Shown here: piece after piece, positions 43,368-51,955 of the stretch
How the letters are laid out: every line of letters begins with the position of its first letter
How positions within the stretch are numbered: position 1 is the first letter of the stretch
Assembly: GCF_019844075.1 (NCBI RefSeq)
Contig: NZ_CP081964.1
Span: 3,038,001 to 3,102,000 of the forward strand
Direction: 5' to 3'
DNA: 64,000 bases
DNA from: Curtobacterium sp. TC1
GTDB taxonomy: Bacteria > Actinomycetota > Actinomycetes > Actinomycetales > Microbacteriaceae
The notes under the pieces: model-generated
The model's database searches: none
The model's input: only the letters and a program-made list of their open reading frames with translations
Told to the model about the DNA's origin: nothing
Position numbers and translations under genes: made by a program

Positions 43368-45197
43368 CTACGCCTCGGTGTGCCCCAGGTCGGGCTGCAC
43401 GAGCAAGTGGGCCGTCCGGGACGCCGACGCGTGCAACTCGAACACGACGAGCTCGTTGCGACCGTGGCGGAGCACCGGCCCCGGGATCGCCAGGGTCTGC
43501 TGCGGGCCGCGCGACCAGTACCGGCCGAGGCAGAACCCGTTGACCCAGGCGACACCCTTGCGGAAGCCGTCGAGCGACAGGGAGCGGTCGTCCACCGCGT
43601 CGAGGTCGAACGACCCCGTGGCGAACGTCGGCCCGGCGAGCACCTCGCCGTCGGCCGGTTCCACGGCGGACAGCGCATCGAGGGCGGACGGGGCGATCGG
43701 GTCGAGCGCCAACGGCGACGCGGTCCAGCGCGAGAGCGGGACCCCGTCGACGGCGACCCCGCCGATCAGGCCCTTCGGCTCGCCGATCCGGATGCCGTAG
43801 TCGACCCGCCCCTGTTCCTCGACGAGCAGTTCGAGCGTCCCGGTCACCGGCGGCAGGGCGATCGCACGGTCGTGGTGCTCGCGCTCCAGGACGCCCACGA
43901 CCACACCGTCGACGGACACGATCGCGCGGTCGCGGACCTCGGTGCCGACGGTCAGCACGCCGCCGGACGGCAGGTCCACCTCGGCCCGGTACAGGACGAA
44001 GCCGCTGGCCGCACCGAGGGCGTCGAACGTCGGCGGCTCGTCGTGCGCCGACCACGTCGTGAGCGTGGGCAGCAGGGAGCGCAGCGACGCGACGCGGTCC
44101 AGGCGGACGGCGAGGTCCGTGGCGGGGACGACCCGGGCCTCCCGGTCGGCTCCGTCCGCAGCATCGGACGCGAGCCGACCCGATCCACCCGGCTCCATCG
44201 ATGCCGGTAGCGGCGGCACGGGCGCGTAGCGCTCGATGACCGCGCGGAAGGCGTGGAACTTCGGGGTCGGCCGACCGGCCTCGTCGAGCGGGGCGTCGTA
44301 GTCGTAGGACGTCGCGATCGGACGGTAGACGCCCTTGTCGTTCGCGCCGTTCGTGAAGCCGAAGTTCGTGCCGCCGTGGAACATGTAGATGTTGACCGAG
44401 CCGCCGGCGGCGAGCAGGTCGTCCAGGTCCGTTGCCGAGGCGGCCGCCGGCGTGGTGTGGTGGTGCTCGCCCCAGCTGTCGAACCAGCCGTCCCAGAACT
44501 CGGAGCACATCAGGGGGCCGGTGGGCTGGGCCTGCCGCAGGCGCTCGAGGCGGGCGACGGACCGCGAGCCGAACGAGCCGGTCTTGTGCAGCGACGGCAG
44601 CGAGCCGTCCTCGAGCATCGTGCCCATCGGCTGGTCGACGCTCGTGAAGGGGACGGTGAGCCCGATCGCCCGGTGCATCTGCTCGAGCTTCGACAGGTAG
44701 ACGGGGTCGGAACCGTAGGCGCCGTACTCGTTCTCGACCTGCACCAGGACGATGGGTCCGCCGTTGTCGATCTGCCGCGGGACCAGCACCGGCGCCAACG
44801 CGTGCAGGTACGAGGAAACGGCGGCGAGGAACCCCGGCTCGTCGCGTCGGACGCCGACGGTGCCGTCGGCGAAGAGCCAGTACGGCAGGCCGCCGTTGGT
44901 CCACTCCGCGCAGATGTAGGGGCCGGGACGGACGATGGCGTGCATGCCCTCGGCGGCGACCAGGTCGAGGAACCGGCCCAGGTCGAGCCCGCCGGTCAGG
45001 TCGAAGACGTCGGGCGCCGGGGCGTGCGCGTTCCAGGCGACGTAGGTCTCGATGGTGTTGAGCCCCATCAGCTTGGCCTTGCGGATGCGGTCGGCCCACA
45101 GGTCGGGGTGCACGCGGAAGTAGTGGATCGCGCCGGACAGGACCCGGTGCGGCTCGCCGTCGAGCAGGAAGTCGGTGTCGCCGATGGCGAATCGCAT
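43368..45197 (-). CDS. GH35 beta-galactosidase
   Basis: A 609-residue glycoside hydrolase of family 35, cleaving beta-galactosides. The barrel starts RVLSGAIHYFRVHPDLWADRIRKAKLMGLNTIETYVAWNAHAP. Catalytic residues are Glu157 (acid/base, VQVENEYGAYGSD) and Glu233 (nucleophile, MCSEFWDGWFDSWG). The C-terminal beta-sandwich ends at FCLGRYWSRGPQQTLAIPGPVLRHGRNELVVFELH. No signal peptide, so the enzyme works in the cytoplasm on galacto-oligosaccharides, such as galactan or arabinogalactan fragments, brought in by the transporter encoded upstream. It is the last gene of that cluster, with a strong hairpin before it. Confidence 0.94.
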   Translation of the reverse strand: MRFAIGDTDFLLDGEPHRVLSGAIHYFRVHPDLWADRIRKAKLMGLNTIETYVAWNAHAPAPDVFDLTGGLDLGRFLDLVAAEGMHAIVRPGPYICAEWTNGGLPYWLFADGTVGVRRDEPGFLAAVSSYLHALAPVLVPRQIDNGGPIVLVQVENEYGAYGSDPVYLSKLEQMHRAIGLTVPFTSVDQPMGTMLEDGSLPSLHKTGSFGSRSVARLERLRQAQPTGPLMCSEFWDGWFDSWGEHHHTTPAAASATDLDDLLAAGGSVNIYMFHGGTNFGFTNGANDKGVYRPIATSYDYDAPLDEAGRPTPKFHAFRAVIERYAPVPPLPASMEPGGSGRLASDAADGADREARVVPATDLAVRLDRVASLRSLLPTLTTWSAHDEPPTFDALGAASGFVLYRAEVDLPSGGVLTVGTEVRDRAIVSVDGVVVGVLEREHHDRAIALPPVTGTLELLVEEQGRVDYGIRIGEPKGLIGGVAVDGVPLSRWTASPLALDPIAPSALDALSAVEPADGEVLAGPTFATGSFDLDAVDDRSLSLDGFRKGVAWVNGFCLGRYWSRGPQQTLAIPGPVLRHGRNELVVFELHASASRTAHLLVQPDLGHTEA

Positions 45198-45237
45198 GGT
45201 GTGACTTTCTCATGGCCGGCCGGAGCCGGGCGTGGAG

Positions 45238-45269
45238 CGGGGCCGTGCGGACGTGTCCGCACGGCCCCG
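45238..45269 (-). terminator. Hairpin between binding-protein gene and GH35 gene
   Basis: CGGGGCCGTGCGGA pairs perfectly with TCCGCACGGCCCCG around CGTG. It lies just after the binding-protein stop and about 40 bases before the GH35 start on the minus strand. It may attenuate read-through into the GH35 gene or stabilise the upstream message. Confidence 0.8.
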
Positions 45270-45283
45270 CCGAGGGTGCGGTG

Positions 45284-46618
45284 CTACTTGGTCGAGACCG
45301 TGAAGCCCTGGTCCTTGCCGTACTTGGCGAGGGCCTTCTGCCAGGCCTCGAGGCCGGCGTCGAGCGAGGTGCCGTTCTCGTACGCCTGACCGACGGTGTC
45401 GGCGTAGACGCTGTTCGCGTACACCTGGTACGGCAGGTAGGTGAAGTCGTTGTCCGAGGACTTCGACGCGTCGACGAGCACCTTGTTGATCTGCTGGCCG
45501 CCGAAGTACTCCGGCTTCTCGTCGAGGAAGGCCGACGAGTCGAGGTCAGCGGTGGTCGAGGGGAACCCACCGGACTTCATGAAGACGTCGGTCGACGCCT
45601 TCGACGAGTTCAGCCACTTCAGGAAGCCCGCGGCGAGGGCCGGGTTCTTCGACTGCTTCATGACGACCTCGGCGCTGCCGCCGTTGTTCGCGGTCTGGGC
45701 GGTGCCGCCGTCGTAGGTCGGCATCGGGGCGACGCGCCAGTCACCCGAGGCCTGGGCGACGCCGGACTCCAGGTTGCCGGGCATCCAGGCGCCGGTGATC
45801 ATCGTGGCGATCTCACCGTTGCCGAGCTGCTTGTACCAGTCGTCGGTCCAGCCGACGGTCTTCGACAGCAGGCCCTGCTCGACGAGCTCGTTCCAGGTGC
45901 TCGTCCACTTCTTGGTGCCCGCGTCCTGCAGGTTGATCGTGACCTTGTCGCCGTCGGTGGTGAACGGGGTGCCACCGGCCTGGGCGATCATGCTCGTGGT
46001 GAAGCCGGCGTCGCCGGAGTCGGCCGCGATGTACGCGTTCGGGTCGGCCTCGTGCAGCTTCTTCGCGGCGGTGACGTACTCGTCCCACGTCTTCGGCACG
46101 GCGATGTCGTGCTTGTCGAAGACCGTCTTGTTGTAGAACAGCGCCATGGGGCCGGAGTCCTGCGGCAGGCCGTAGACCTTGCCGTCGATCGAGACCGAGC
46201 TCCAGGTGCTCTTGGCGAACTTGTCCTCGAGCGAGTCGAAGCCGTAGCCGGACAGGTCGAGGAGCGAGTCGGACAGGGCGAACTGCGGCAGCGCGAAGTA
46301 CTCGACCTGGGCGACGTCGGGGGCGCCGGAGCCGGCCTTCACGGTGTTCTGCAGCTTGGTGTACTGGTCGGCACCGGTGCCGGCGTTGACCAGCTTGACC
46401 TTCACCTTGGGGTACTGCTTCTCGAACGCGGCGACCTGGGCCTTGGCGGAGGGGGTCCAGGACCAGTAGGTCAGGGTGCCACCGTCCTTCAGGGCCTTGT
46501 CGATGTCGTCCGACGAACCGCCGGAGGACGAGCCGCCGGACGCGCAGGCAGCGAGGGCGATCGCGGCGGTGACGCCGATGGCGAGGGCGCTGAGCCCGCG
46601 CCGGAGACGCTTGTTCAT
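45284..46618 (-). CDS. ABC sugar-binding lipoprotein (GH35 cluster)
   Basis: A 444-residue family 1 solute-binding protein. The signal MNKRLRRGLSALAIGVTAAI ends in lipobox LAAC (Cys25), then a glycine/serine linker. The mature part has LTYWSWTPSAKAQVAAFEKQYPKVKVKLVNAG, APDVAQVEYFALPQFALSD and KVYGLPQDSGPMALFYNKTVFDKHDIAVPKTWDEYVTAAKKL, all typical. It delivers oligosaccharides to the two permeases encoded upstream. GH35 downstream suggests galactosides. I start at the second ATG of the frame, with AAAGG upstream. Confidence 0.93.
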   Translation of the reverse strand: MNKRLRRGLSALAIGVTAAIALAACASGGSSSGGSSDDIDKALKDGGTLTYWSWTPSAKAQVAAFEKQYPKVKVKLVNAGTGADQYTKLQNTVKAGSGAPDVAQVEYFALPQFALSDSLLDLSGYGFDSLEDKFAKSTWSSVSIDGKVYGLPQDSGPMALFYNKTVFDKHDIAVPKTWDEYVTAAKKLHEADPNAYIAADSGDAGFTTSMIAQAGGTPFTTDGDKVTINLQDAGTKKWTSTWNELVEQGLLSKTVGWTDDWYKQLGNGEIATMITGAWMPGNLESGVAQASGDWRVAPMPTYDGGTAQTANNGGSAEVVMKQSKNPALAAGFLKWLNSSKASTDVFMKSGGFPSTTADLDSSAFLDEKPEYFGGQQINKVLVDASKSSDNDFTYLPYQVYANSVYADTVGQAYENGTSLDAGLEAWQKALAKYGKDQGFTVSTK

Positions 46619-46667
46619 GGGGGTGCCTTTCACTTCTTCGTGGAGAGGGGGGGTGGAGCGTGCTGTG

Positions 46668-47639
46668 TCAGGCCTTGACCGACCCGGCCGCGAGGCCGGA
46701 CTGCCAGAAGCGCTGGAGGAAGAGGAACGCGACCACGATCGGGATGATCGTGAGGAGCGATCCCGTGACGACGAGGTTGTAGATCGGCTGCGCGCCGGAC
46801 CCGGTGGCCTGGGCGTTCCACTGGTTCAGGCCGACCGTCAGGGGGTACCACTTCGGGTCGCTCAGCATGATGAGCGGCAGGAAGTAGTTGTTCCAGGTGG
46901 CGACGACCGCGAAGAGCAGGACGGTGACGACACCTGGAGCGAGCAGGCGGAGCGCGATGGTGAAGAAGATCCGGAACTCACCGGCGCCGTCCATGCGGGC
47001 GGCTTCGAGGAGCTCGGCGGGGATCGCGTCGACCGCGTAGGTCCAGATCAGGTACATGCCGAACGGGCTGATGAGCGACGGCAGGATGATCGACCACGGG
47101 GTGTTGGTCAGGCCGACCTGCGAGAAGAGCAGGAAGGTCGGGACCGCCAGCGCCGTGCCGGGGACCGCGATGGCACCGAGCACGATGGCGAACACCGCGC
47201 GGCGTCCGGGGAACTGGAACTTCGCCATACCGTAGCCGGCGACGGTCGCGAGCAGCGTGGCGCCACCCGCACCGACGACCACGTAGAGCAGCGTGTTGCC
47301 GAACCACTGCAGGAAGATGCCGTCGTTGTACGTGACGGTGTCGACGATGTTCTGCCAGAGGTTGAAGTCCCCGCCGAACCAGAGGCCGAAGGTCGACAGC
47401 AGCGACGCCTGCGTCTTCGTGCTGTTCACGAGCAGGTAGAACAGCGGCGCGAACGAGTACACGACGAAGACGACCATGACCGCGGTCAGCAGGCCGGAAC
47501 GCTTCGGCTTGCGTCCGTCGACGTGCTCCTCGGCCTTCTTGGAGGCGCGGATCGAGCGGGTGCGCGGCGCACGTTGCGTCGTGGTCGCCTCGGTCACCGT
47601 GGCCGCTGCGGGCCCGGCGGGGTGCTGGATGGTGCTCAT
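46668..47639 (-). CDS. ABC sugar transporter permease, MalG type (GH35 cluster)
   Basis: A 323-residue permease. After a charged 45-residue N terminus comes LLTAVMVVFVVYSFAPLFYLLVNSTK, then WFGNTLLYVVVGAGGATLLATVAGYGMAKFQFPG. The EAA loop is AELLEAARMDGAGEFRIFFTIALRLLAPG. It overlaps the preceding MalF-type gene by four bases (ATGA). Confidence 0.93.
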   Translation of the reverse strand: MSTIQHPAGPAAATVTEATTTQRAPRTRSIRASKKAEEHVDGRKPKRSGLLTAVMVVFVVYSFAPLFYLLVNSTKTQASLLSTFGLWFGGDFNLWQNIVDTVTYNDGIFLQWFGNTLLYVVVGAGGATLLATVAGYGMAKFQFPGRRAVFAIVLGAIAVPGTALAVPTFLLFSQVGLTNTPWSIILPSLISPFGMYLIWTYAVDAIPAELLEAARMDGAGEFRIFFTIALRLLAPGVVTVLLFAVVATWNNYFLPLIMLSDPKWYPLTVGLNQWNAQATGSGAQPIYNLVVTGSLLTIIPIVVAFLFLQRFWQSGLAAGSVKA

Positions 47640-48583
47640 CGGTTCTCCTCGCGGGTGCCGCGGACCTGGACGACGTAGGCGATCACCGCGGTGATCACGC
47701 CCATCACGATCGCGACCGTGGCGGAGTAGTTGAACTGCTGACCGCTGAAGGACAGCGAGTAGGCGTACATGTTCGGGGTGAAGGCGCTGCCGATGACGTT
47801 CGGTGCGAGCGTCTTGAGCAGGTTCGGCTCGTTGAAGAGCTGGAAGCTGCCGATGATGGAGAAGATCGTGGCGATGACCATCGGGCCGCGGAGCGCCGGG
47901 AGCTTGATCGAGAACACCGTGCGCAGGGGGCCGGCGCCGTCGAGCTCGGCGGCCTCGTACAGCTCACCGGGCACCGTGCGGAGTGCGGCGTAGAAGATCA
48001 GCATGTTGTAGCCGAGGAACTCCCACGTGACCACGTTGCCGATGCTCGTCAGGACCCAGGTGGGGCTGAAGGGCTGCAGCAGGTCGATGCCGAGGGCATC
48101 GTTCGCGGCGCCGGTGAGACCGAACTGGTTGCCGTAGATGAAGCCCCAGATCAGGGCCGCGACGACACCGGGGACGGCGTAGGGCAGGAAGACCGCGATG
48201 CGGAAGAACGACGTGCCCCAGAGTCGCGCGCTGTCGAGCGCGAGGGCGGCGACGAGTGCGAGCCCGAGCATGATCGGCACCTGGACGACCAGGAAGATCG
48301 CGACGCGGCCGAAGCCGGACCAGAACTTGGCGTCCTGGAAGAGCTGCACGTAGTTGGCGAACCAGACGAACTGGTTGCCGCCGATGAGCTGGTCGCGGAA
48401 CAGGCTGAGCCAGAGGGCGTAGCCGATCGGGACGATGAGCATGGCGACGAGGACGACCACGAAGGGGCCGACGAAGAGCCAGCCGGTCCAGCGTCCGCGC
48501 GCCTTGGTCCGACGACCGGCCGGGCGGGGTGCTGCCGGCTGCGCTGCGGCTGCTTCGCCGGGCCGCGCTGCGAGCGTGCTCAT
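47636..48583 (-). CDS. ABC sugar transporter permease, MalF type (GH35 cluster)
   Basis: A 315-residue permease: GWLFVGPFVVVLVAMLIVPIGYALWLSLF is the first helix, FVWFANYVQLFQDAKFWSGFGRVAIFL the usual loop-helix, and GELYEAAELDGAGPLRTVFSIKLPALRGPM the ATPase-contact loop. It is the first gene of the GH35 operon and is divergent from a LacI-family gene. No ATPase is encoded in the cluster, so a shared ATPase from elsewhere is needed. Confidence 0.93.
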   Translation of the reverse strand: MSTLAARPGEAAAAQPAAPRPAGRRTKARGRWTGWLFVGPFVVVLVAMLIVPIGYALWLSLFRDQLIGGNQFVWFANYVQLFQDAKFWSGFGRVAIFLVVQVPIMLGLALVAALALDSARLWGTSFFRIAVFLPYAVPGVVAALIWGFIYGNQFGLTGAANDALGIDLLQPFSPTWVLTSIGNVVTWEFLGYNMLIFYAALRTVPGELYEAAELDGAGPLRTVFSIKLPALRGPMVIATIFSIIGSFQLFNEPNLLKTLAPNVIGSAFTPNMYAYSLSFSGQQFNYSATVAIVMGVITAVIAYVVQVRGTREENR

Positions 48584-48663
48584 GTGACTCCTTCGTCTGC
48601 TGCGTTCGGGTGGTCGATGTCGACGTCGCAGCCCCGGACGGATCAGAGGTCCGGGGTGAACAT

Positions 48664-48716
48664 CGATGTTGACGTCAACATCGAACGTCAGGACGATAGC
48701 ATGGCAACGTCAACAT
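48664..48716. promoter_or_regulatory. Operator region of the GH35 cluster
   Basis: CGATGTTGACGTCAACATCG (48664-48683) is a perfect 20-bp palindrome, and ATGGCAACGTCAACAT (48701-48716) is a second, half-degenerate copy. Both lie between the divergent permease and LacI-type genes. TTGACG inside the first site could also serve as a -35 for the LacI gene, giving autoregulation. Confidence 0.8.
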
Positions 48717-48771
48717 GCACTACCGTCCGGGGAGGCAGACTGCGCGAACCCGCAACGGAAGGAGCGAGCCG

Positions 48772-49803
48772 ATGACGACCGAGTCCCCCGCCGGCACCCG
48801 CCGCTCGCCCTCGATGGCCGCCGTCGCCGACGCAGCCGGGGTCTCCATGCAGACGGTCTCCCGTGTCGCCCGAGGGTTCGACAACGTCAGCCCGGACACC
48901 CGCGACCGGGTCCAGCGCGCGATGGACGCCCTCGGCTACCGCCCGAACCGCGCAGCCCGCGCCCTGCGATCAGGGCGCTTCCGCACCATCGGCGTGATCA
49001 TGTTCACGCTCGCGTCCTTCGGCAACATGCGCACGCTCGAGGCGATCGCCGACGCCGCCGGTGCCGCCGACTTCACGATCACGCTGCTGCCGATGGCCTC
49101 GCGCACCGAGGAAGGCGTCCGCTCCGCGTTCTCCCGCCTGCACGAGCAGGCCGTCGACGGCGTCGTGATCATCATCGAGTCGCACATCATCGACACGGCC
49201 GAGGTCGTCCTGCCCGACGGCGTGCCGATGGTCATCGTCGACTCCACCGGCAGCACCGAGCACCCGGCGATCGACACCGATCAGACCGACGGTGCCCGCC
49301 AGGCAACACAGCACCTGCTCGACCTGGGCCACGAGACCGTCTGGCACGTCGCCGGACCGACCTCGTCGTACTCCGCCGCACGCCGGTTGGCCGCGTGGCA
49401 GGACACCCTGTCGCGCGCCGGACGGGTCGTCCCGCCGGTCTTCCACGGCGGCTGGACGACCGAGCACGGCTACTCGGCAGGGCTCGAGATCGCCGCACGC
49501 CCGGACATCACCGCGGTGTTCGCCGCGAACGACCAGACCGCCCTCGGGGTGCTCCGCGCCGCACACGAGTCCGGGCGGTCCGTGCCGTCGTCGCTCAGCG
49601 TCGTGGGGTTCGACGACTCCCCCGAGTCCGACTCCTTCTGGCCGCCGCTCACCACCGTGCACCAGTCGTTCGACGAGGTCGGGCGCCGAGCGGTCGCGAA
49701 CCTGCTCGGCCAGATCGACGGCGAGTCCGTGTCCTCCGCCCCCGACCTGGTGCCCGTGCGCCTGGTGGAGCGGTCGAGCACCGCGCCCCCGCCCGCGCGC
49801 TGA
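48772..49803 (+). CDS. LacI-family regulator (GH35 cluster)
   Basis: A 343-residue repressor. The helix-turn-helix is PSMAAVADAAGVSMQTVSRVARG, with Met26, Gln27 and Arg31 at the reading positions. Hinge: DALGYRPNRAARALRSG. The sensor domain has TIGVIMFTLASFGNMRTLEAIADAA, VFAANDQTALGVLRAAHESGRSVPSSLSVVGFDD and a C-terminal LTTVHQSFDEVGRRAVANLL. GGAAGGAG precedes the ATG. It is divergent from the GH35-cluster permease with the TGTTGACGTCAACA palindrome between them, which is its likely operator. Inducer probably galactose-containing. Confidence 0.92.
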   Translation: MTTESPAGTRRSPSMAAVADAAGVSMQTVSRVARGFDNVSPDTRDRVQRAMDALGYRPNRAARALRSGRFRTIGVIMFTLASFGNMRTLEAIADAAGAADFTITLLPMASRTEEGVRSAFSRLHEQAVDGVVIIIESHIIDTAEVVLPDGVPMVIVDSTGSTEHPAIDTDQTDGARQATQHLLDLGHETVWHVAGPTSSYSAARRLAAWQDTLSRAGRVVPPVFHGGWTTEHGYSAGLEIAARPDITAVFAANDQTALGVLRAAHESGRSVPSSLSVVGFDDSPESDSFWPPLTTVHQSFDEVGRRAVANLLGQIDGESVSSAPDLVPVRLVERSSTAPPPAR

Positions 49804-49828
49804 CGCGGCCCGGCCGCCGGCCGCGCCG

Positions 49829-49896
49829 CGAGACTCGCGGTGAGCGACCGATTTCGCGGCCGCGGGCGCGAGAAGTGTCGCCCAGGCCGAGACTCG
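49829..49896. repeat. 68-bp element, third copy
   Basis: CGAGACTCGCGGTGAGCGAC at the start and CGCCCAGGCCGAGACTCG at the end, with 68 bp in total as in the other copies. It lies right after the LacI gene stop in a 362-bp gene-free stretch that also holds a second copy and two hairpins. Confidence 0.85.
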
Positions 49897-49917
49897 GCCC
49901 GCAATGCCTGGACCCAC

Positions 49918-49962
49918 CGGACGGGAGGCACGGTGCCAGCCCGCCACGGGCCTCCCGTCCGG
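49918..49962. terminator. Hairpin between two 68-bp elements
   Basis: CCGGACGGGAGGCACGGTGC and its partner GCCACGGGCCTCCCGTCCGG form a stem of about 12 perfect pairs plus more with mismatches. The core GACGGGAGGC...GCCTCCCGTC is shared with the hairpins at 35214, 55284 and 60373. Confidence 0.7.
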
Positions 49963-49991
49963 CGGACGGCCGAGTCTCGGGCACGCCACGC

Positions 49992-50059
49992 CGAGACTCG
50001 CGGTGAGCGACCGATCTCGCGGCCGCGGGCGCGAGAAGTGTCGCCCAGGCCGAGACTCG
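49992..50059. repeat. 68-bp element, fourth copy
   Basis: Nearly identical to the copy at 49829-49896: only one internal base differs (CGATCTCGCG against CGATTTCGCG). The two form a direct repeat 163 bp apart and could recombine. Confidence 0.85.
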
Positions 50060-50090
50060 GCCCCGCCGCGCGCCAGCGCGCGGGAACGAG

Positions 50091-50126
50091 CAGAGGACGT
50101 CGGGCGCGAGCGCCCGACGTCCTCTG
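50091..50126. terminator. Bidirectional hairpin before the GH51 stop
   Basis: CAGAGGACGTCGGGCGC pairs perfectly with GCGCCCGACGTCCTCTG around GA, a 17-bp stem. It lies in the gap between the LacI gene and the convergent GH51 gene. Confidence 0.85.
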
Positions 50127-50165
50127 TGCTCACTCGACGCCCGCCGCAGCGCACGCCGAGGCGTC

Positions 50166-51671
50166 TCAGCCGATCGACACGGCGGTCCAGGACACGGGCG
50201 GCAGCTCGATCGTGATGGTGTCGCCGTCGCGGCTGACCGTCTCGTTCGTGCGGAGCCCGACGCGCTCGGTGGACGACAGGTCGTTCACGGCGTGGATGTC
50301 GTCGTCCCAGATGCCCTCGGCACGGACGTCACCCGAGGCCGCCAGGCCCGCGAGGTCGATCGTGACGGTGGTCGACTCGGACGGGTGGCGGTTGACCAGG
50401 AAGACCGCTGCCTTGCCGTCCTCGGTCACGGTGGCGGCCGAGTCCACGACCGGCACCTCGCCGTACTTGCCGCCGTCGACGGTGTCACCCGAGGCCTTGA
50501 CCTGCAGCGACGTGCCGTTCGCCAGGCGCGACGTCAGCGAGAACGGGAAGAACGTCGTCTGGCGCCAGGCCGGGCCGCCGGGCTCGGTCATGATCGGGCC
50601 GATCACGTTGACGAGCTGCGCGAGCGAGGCCGAGGCGACGCGGTCCGCGTGGCGGAGCAGCGAGATGAGGAGCCCACCCACGACGACGGCGTCGGCGACG
50701 GTGTAGACGTCCTCGAGCAGGCGCGGGGCGACCGGCCAGTCCTGCGGCCCGAAGGTCTTCTGCTGCTCGTTCCACTTCGAGATCGACCAGACGTTCCACT
50801 CGTCGAACGAGATGTCGATGCGCTTGTCGGACTTCTTCTGCGCCTGCACGTGGTCGGCGGCGGTGGTGACCGTCTTGATGAAGTGGTCCATGTTGACGCC
50901 GGCGGCGAGGAACGACGCCAGGTCGTCGCCCTCTTCGTAGTAGGCGTGCGCCGAGATGTAGTCCACGTCGTCGTAGGTGTGCTCGAGGACGGTGCGCTCC
51001 CACTCGCCGAACGTCGGCATCGACGCTCCGGAGGAACCGCAGGCGACCAGCTCGAGGTCTGGCTGGATCTGCCGCATGGCCTTGGCGGTCATGGCGGCGA
51101 GCTTGCCGTAGTCCTCGGCGTTCTTGTGGCCGAGCTGCCACGGGCCGTCCATCTCGTTGCCGAGGCACCACATCTTGATGGCGAAGGGCTCCTGACGGCC
51201 GTTCGACTTGCGGTACTGGGACAGTGCGGTGCCGGCGTCGATGTTCGCGTACTCGAGGAGCTCGATCGCCTCGGCGGTGCCGCGCGTGCCGAGGTTGACG
51301 GCGAGCATGAGTTCGGAGCCGACCTGGTCGAGCCAGTGCTGGAACTCGTGCAGGCCGACCTCGTTCGTCTCGGTCGAGTGCCAGGCCAGGTCGAGGCGCT
51401 TCGGGCGCTGCTCGACGGGGCCGACGCCGTCCTCCCACTTGTAGCCGGAGACGAAGTTGCCGCCCGGGTAGCGGATGGCGGAGACGCCGAGTTCCTTGAC
51501 GAGCTCGACGACGTCCTTGCGGAAGCCGTGCTCGTCGGCGGTCTCGTGCGCGGGCTCGTGGATGCCGTCGTAGACGTGGCGGCCGAGGTGCTCGACGAAC
51601 CCGCCGAACAGGCGACGTCGCACCGGCCCCACGGTGAACGCGGCGTCGAGGACGAGGTGTGTGCGGGGCAT
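50166..51671 (-). CDS. GH51 alpha-L-arabinofuranosidase
   Basis: A 501-residue enzyme that removes alpha-L-arabinofuranose from arabinan, arabinoxylan or arabinogalactan fragments (EC 3.2.1.55). Catalytic residues match the family: Glu173 (acid/base, WCLGNEMDG) and Glu291 (nucleophile, ISFDEWNVW). The N terminus GPVRRRLFGGFVEHLGRHVYDGIHEP and AIRYPGGNFVSGYKWEDGVGP are also characteristic. No signal peptide: a cytoplasmic enzyme working on imported oligosaccharides. The start ATG follows AAGGAG. It is divergent from an importer operon and has a GTGAGCGCTCAC site in front, which links it to araBDA. Confidence 0.95.
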   Translation of the reverse strand: MPRTHLVLDAAFTVGPVRRRLFGGFVEHLGRHVYDGIHEPAHETADEHGFRKDVVELVKELGVSAIRYPGGNFVSGYKWEDGVGPVEQRPKRLDLAWHSTETNEVGLHEFQHWLDQVGSELMLAVNLGTRGTAEAIELLEYANIDAGTALSQYRKSNGRQEPFAIKMWCLGNEMDGPWQLGHKNAEDYGKLAAMTAKAMRQIQPDLELVACGSSGASMPTFGEWERTVLEHTYDDVDYISAHAYYEEGDDLASFLAAGVNMDHFIKTVTTAADHVQAQKKSDKRIDISFDEWNVWSISKWNEQQKTFGPQDWPVAPRLLEDVYTVADAVVVGGLLISLLRHADRVASASLAQLVNVIGPIMTEPGGPAWRQTTFFPFSLTSRLANGTSLQVKASGDTVDGGKYGEVPVVDSAATVTEDGKAAVFLVNRHPSESTTVTIDLAGLAASGDVRAEGIWDDDIHAVNDLSSTERVGLRTNETVSRDGDTITIELPPVSWTAVSIG

Positions 51672-51765
51672 GGATCTCCTTCGATCGTGCGAGAGCGGGT
51701 ACTGCGGGTCATGCGGTGGGCGGGCACGGTCCGGCGTTCGGGAAGCGAAGCGGACCGTCACGAAA

Positions 51766-51777
51766 GTGAGCGCTCAC
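51766..51777 (-). promoter_or_regulatory. GTGAGCGCTCAC operator before the GH51 gene
   Basis: A perfect 12-bp palindrome about 95 bp upstream of the GH51 start codon, identical to the sites before araB and chvE. I see no confident -10 box beside it. Confidence 0.75.
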
Positions 51778-51840
51778 CTGACCGAAACGCTACCGGGTTC
51801 CACGCCGACGCGAAAGGGGTGGCGGACAGCGAACGCGAGG

Positions 51841-51858
51841 GCTAATGTGAGCGCTCAC
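51841..51858 (+). promoter_or_regulatory. Operator and -10 box before the GH51-linked importer
   Basis: GCTAAT (51841-51846) looks like a -10 box and is followed directly by a perfect GTGAGCGCTCAC (51847-51858), the same layout as at chvE. The paired site at 51766 is 81 bp away, so looping between the two is possible. Confidence 0.75.
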
Positions 51859-51955
51859 GGAACAGGGACCCACTGCTCCGTGTCCGGAACAGCGATGCTC
51901 CGGCGGGAGCACCGACCCTGTTCCCGAGCCCGGCCCATCCCGATGGAGTGATGCC

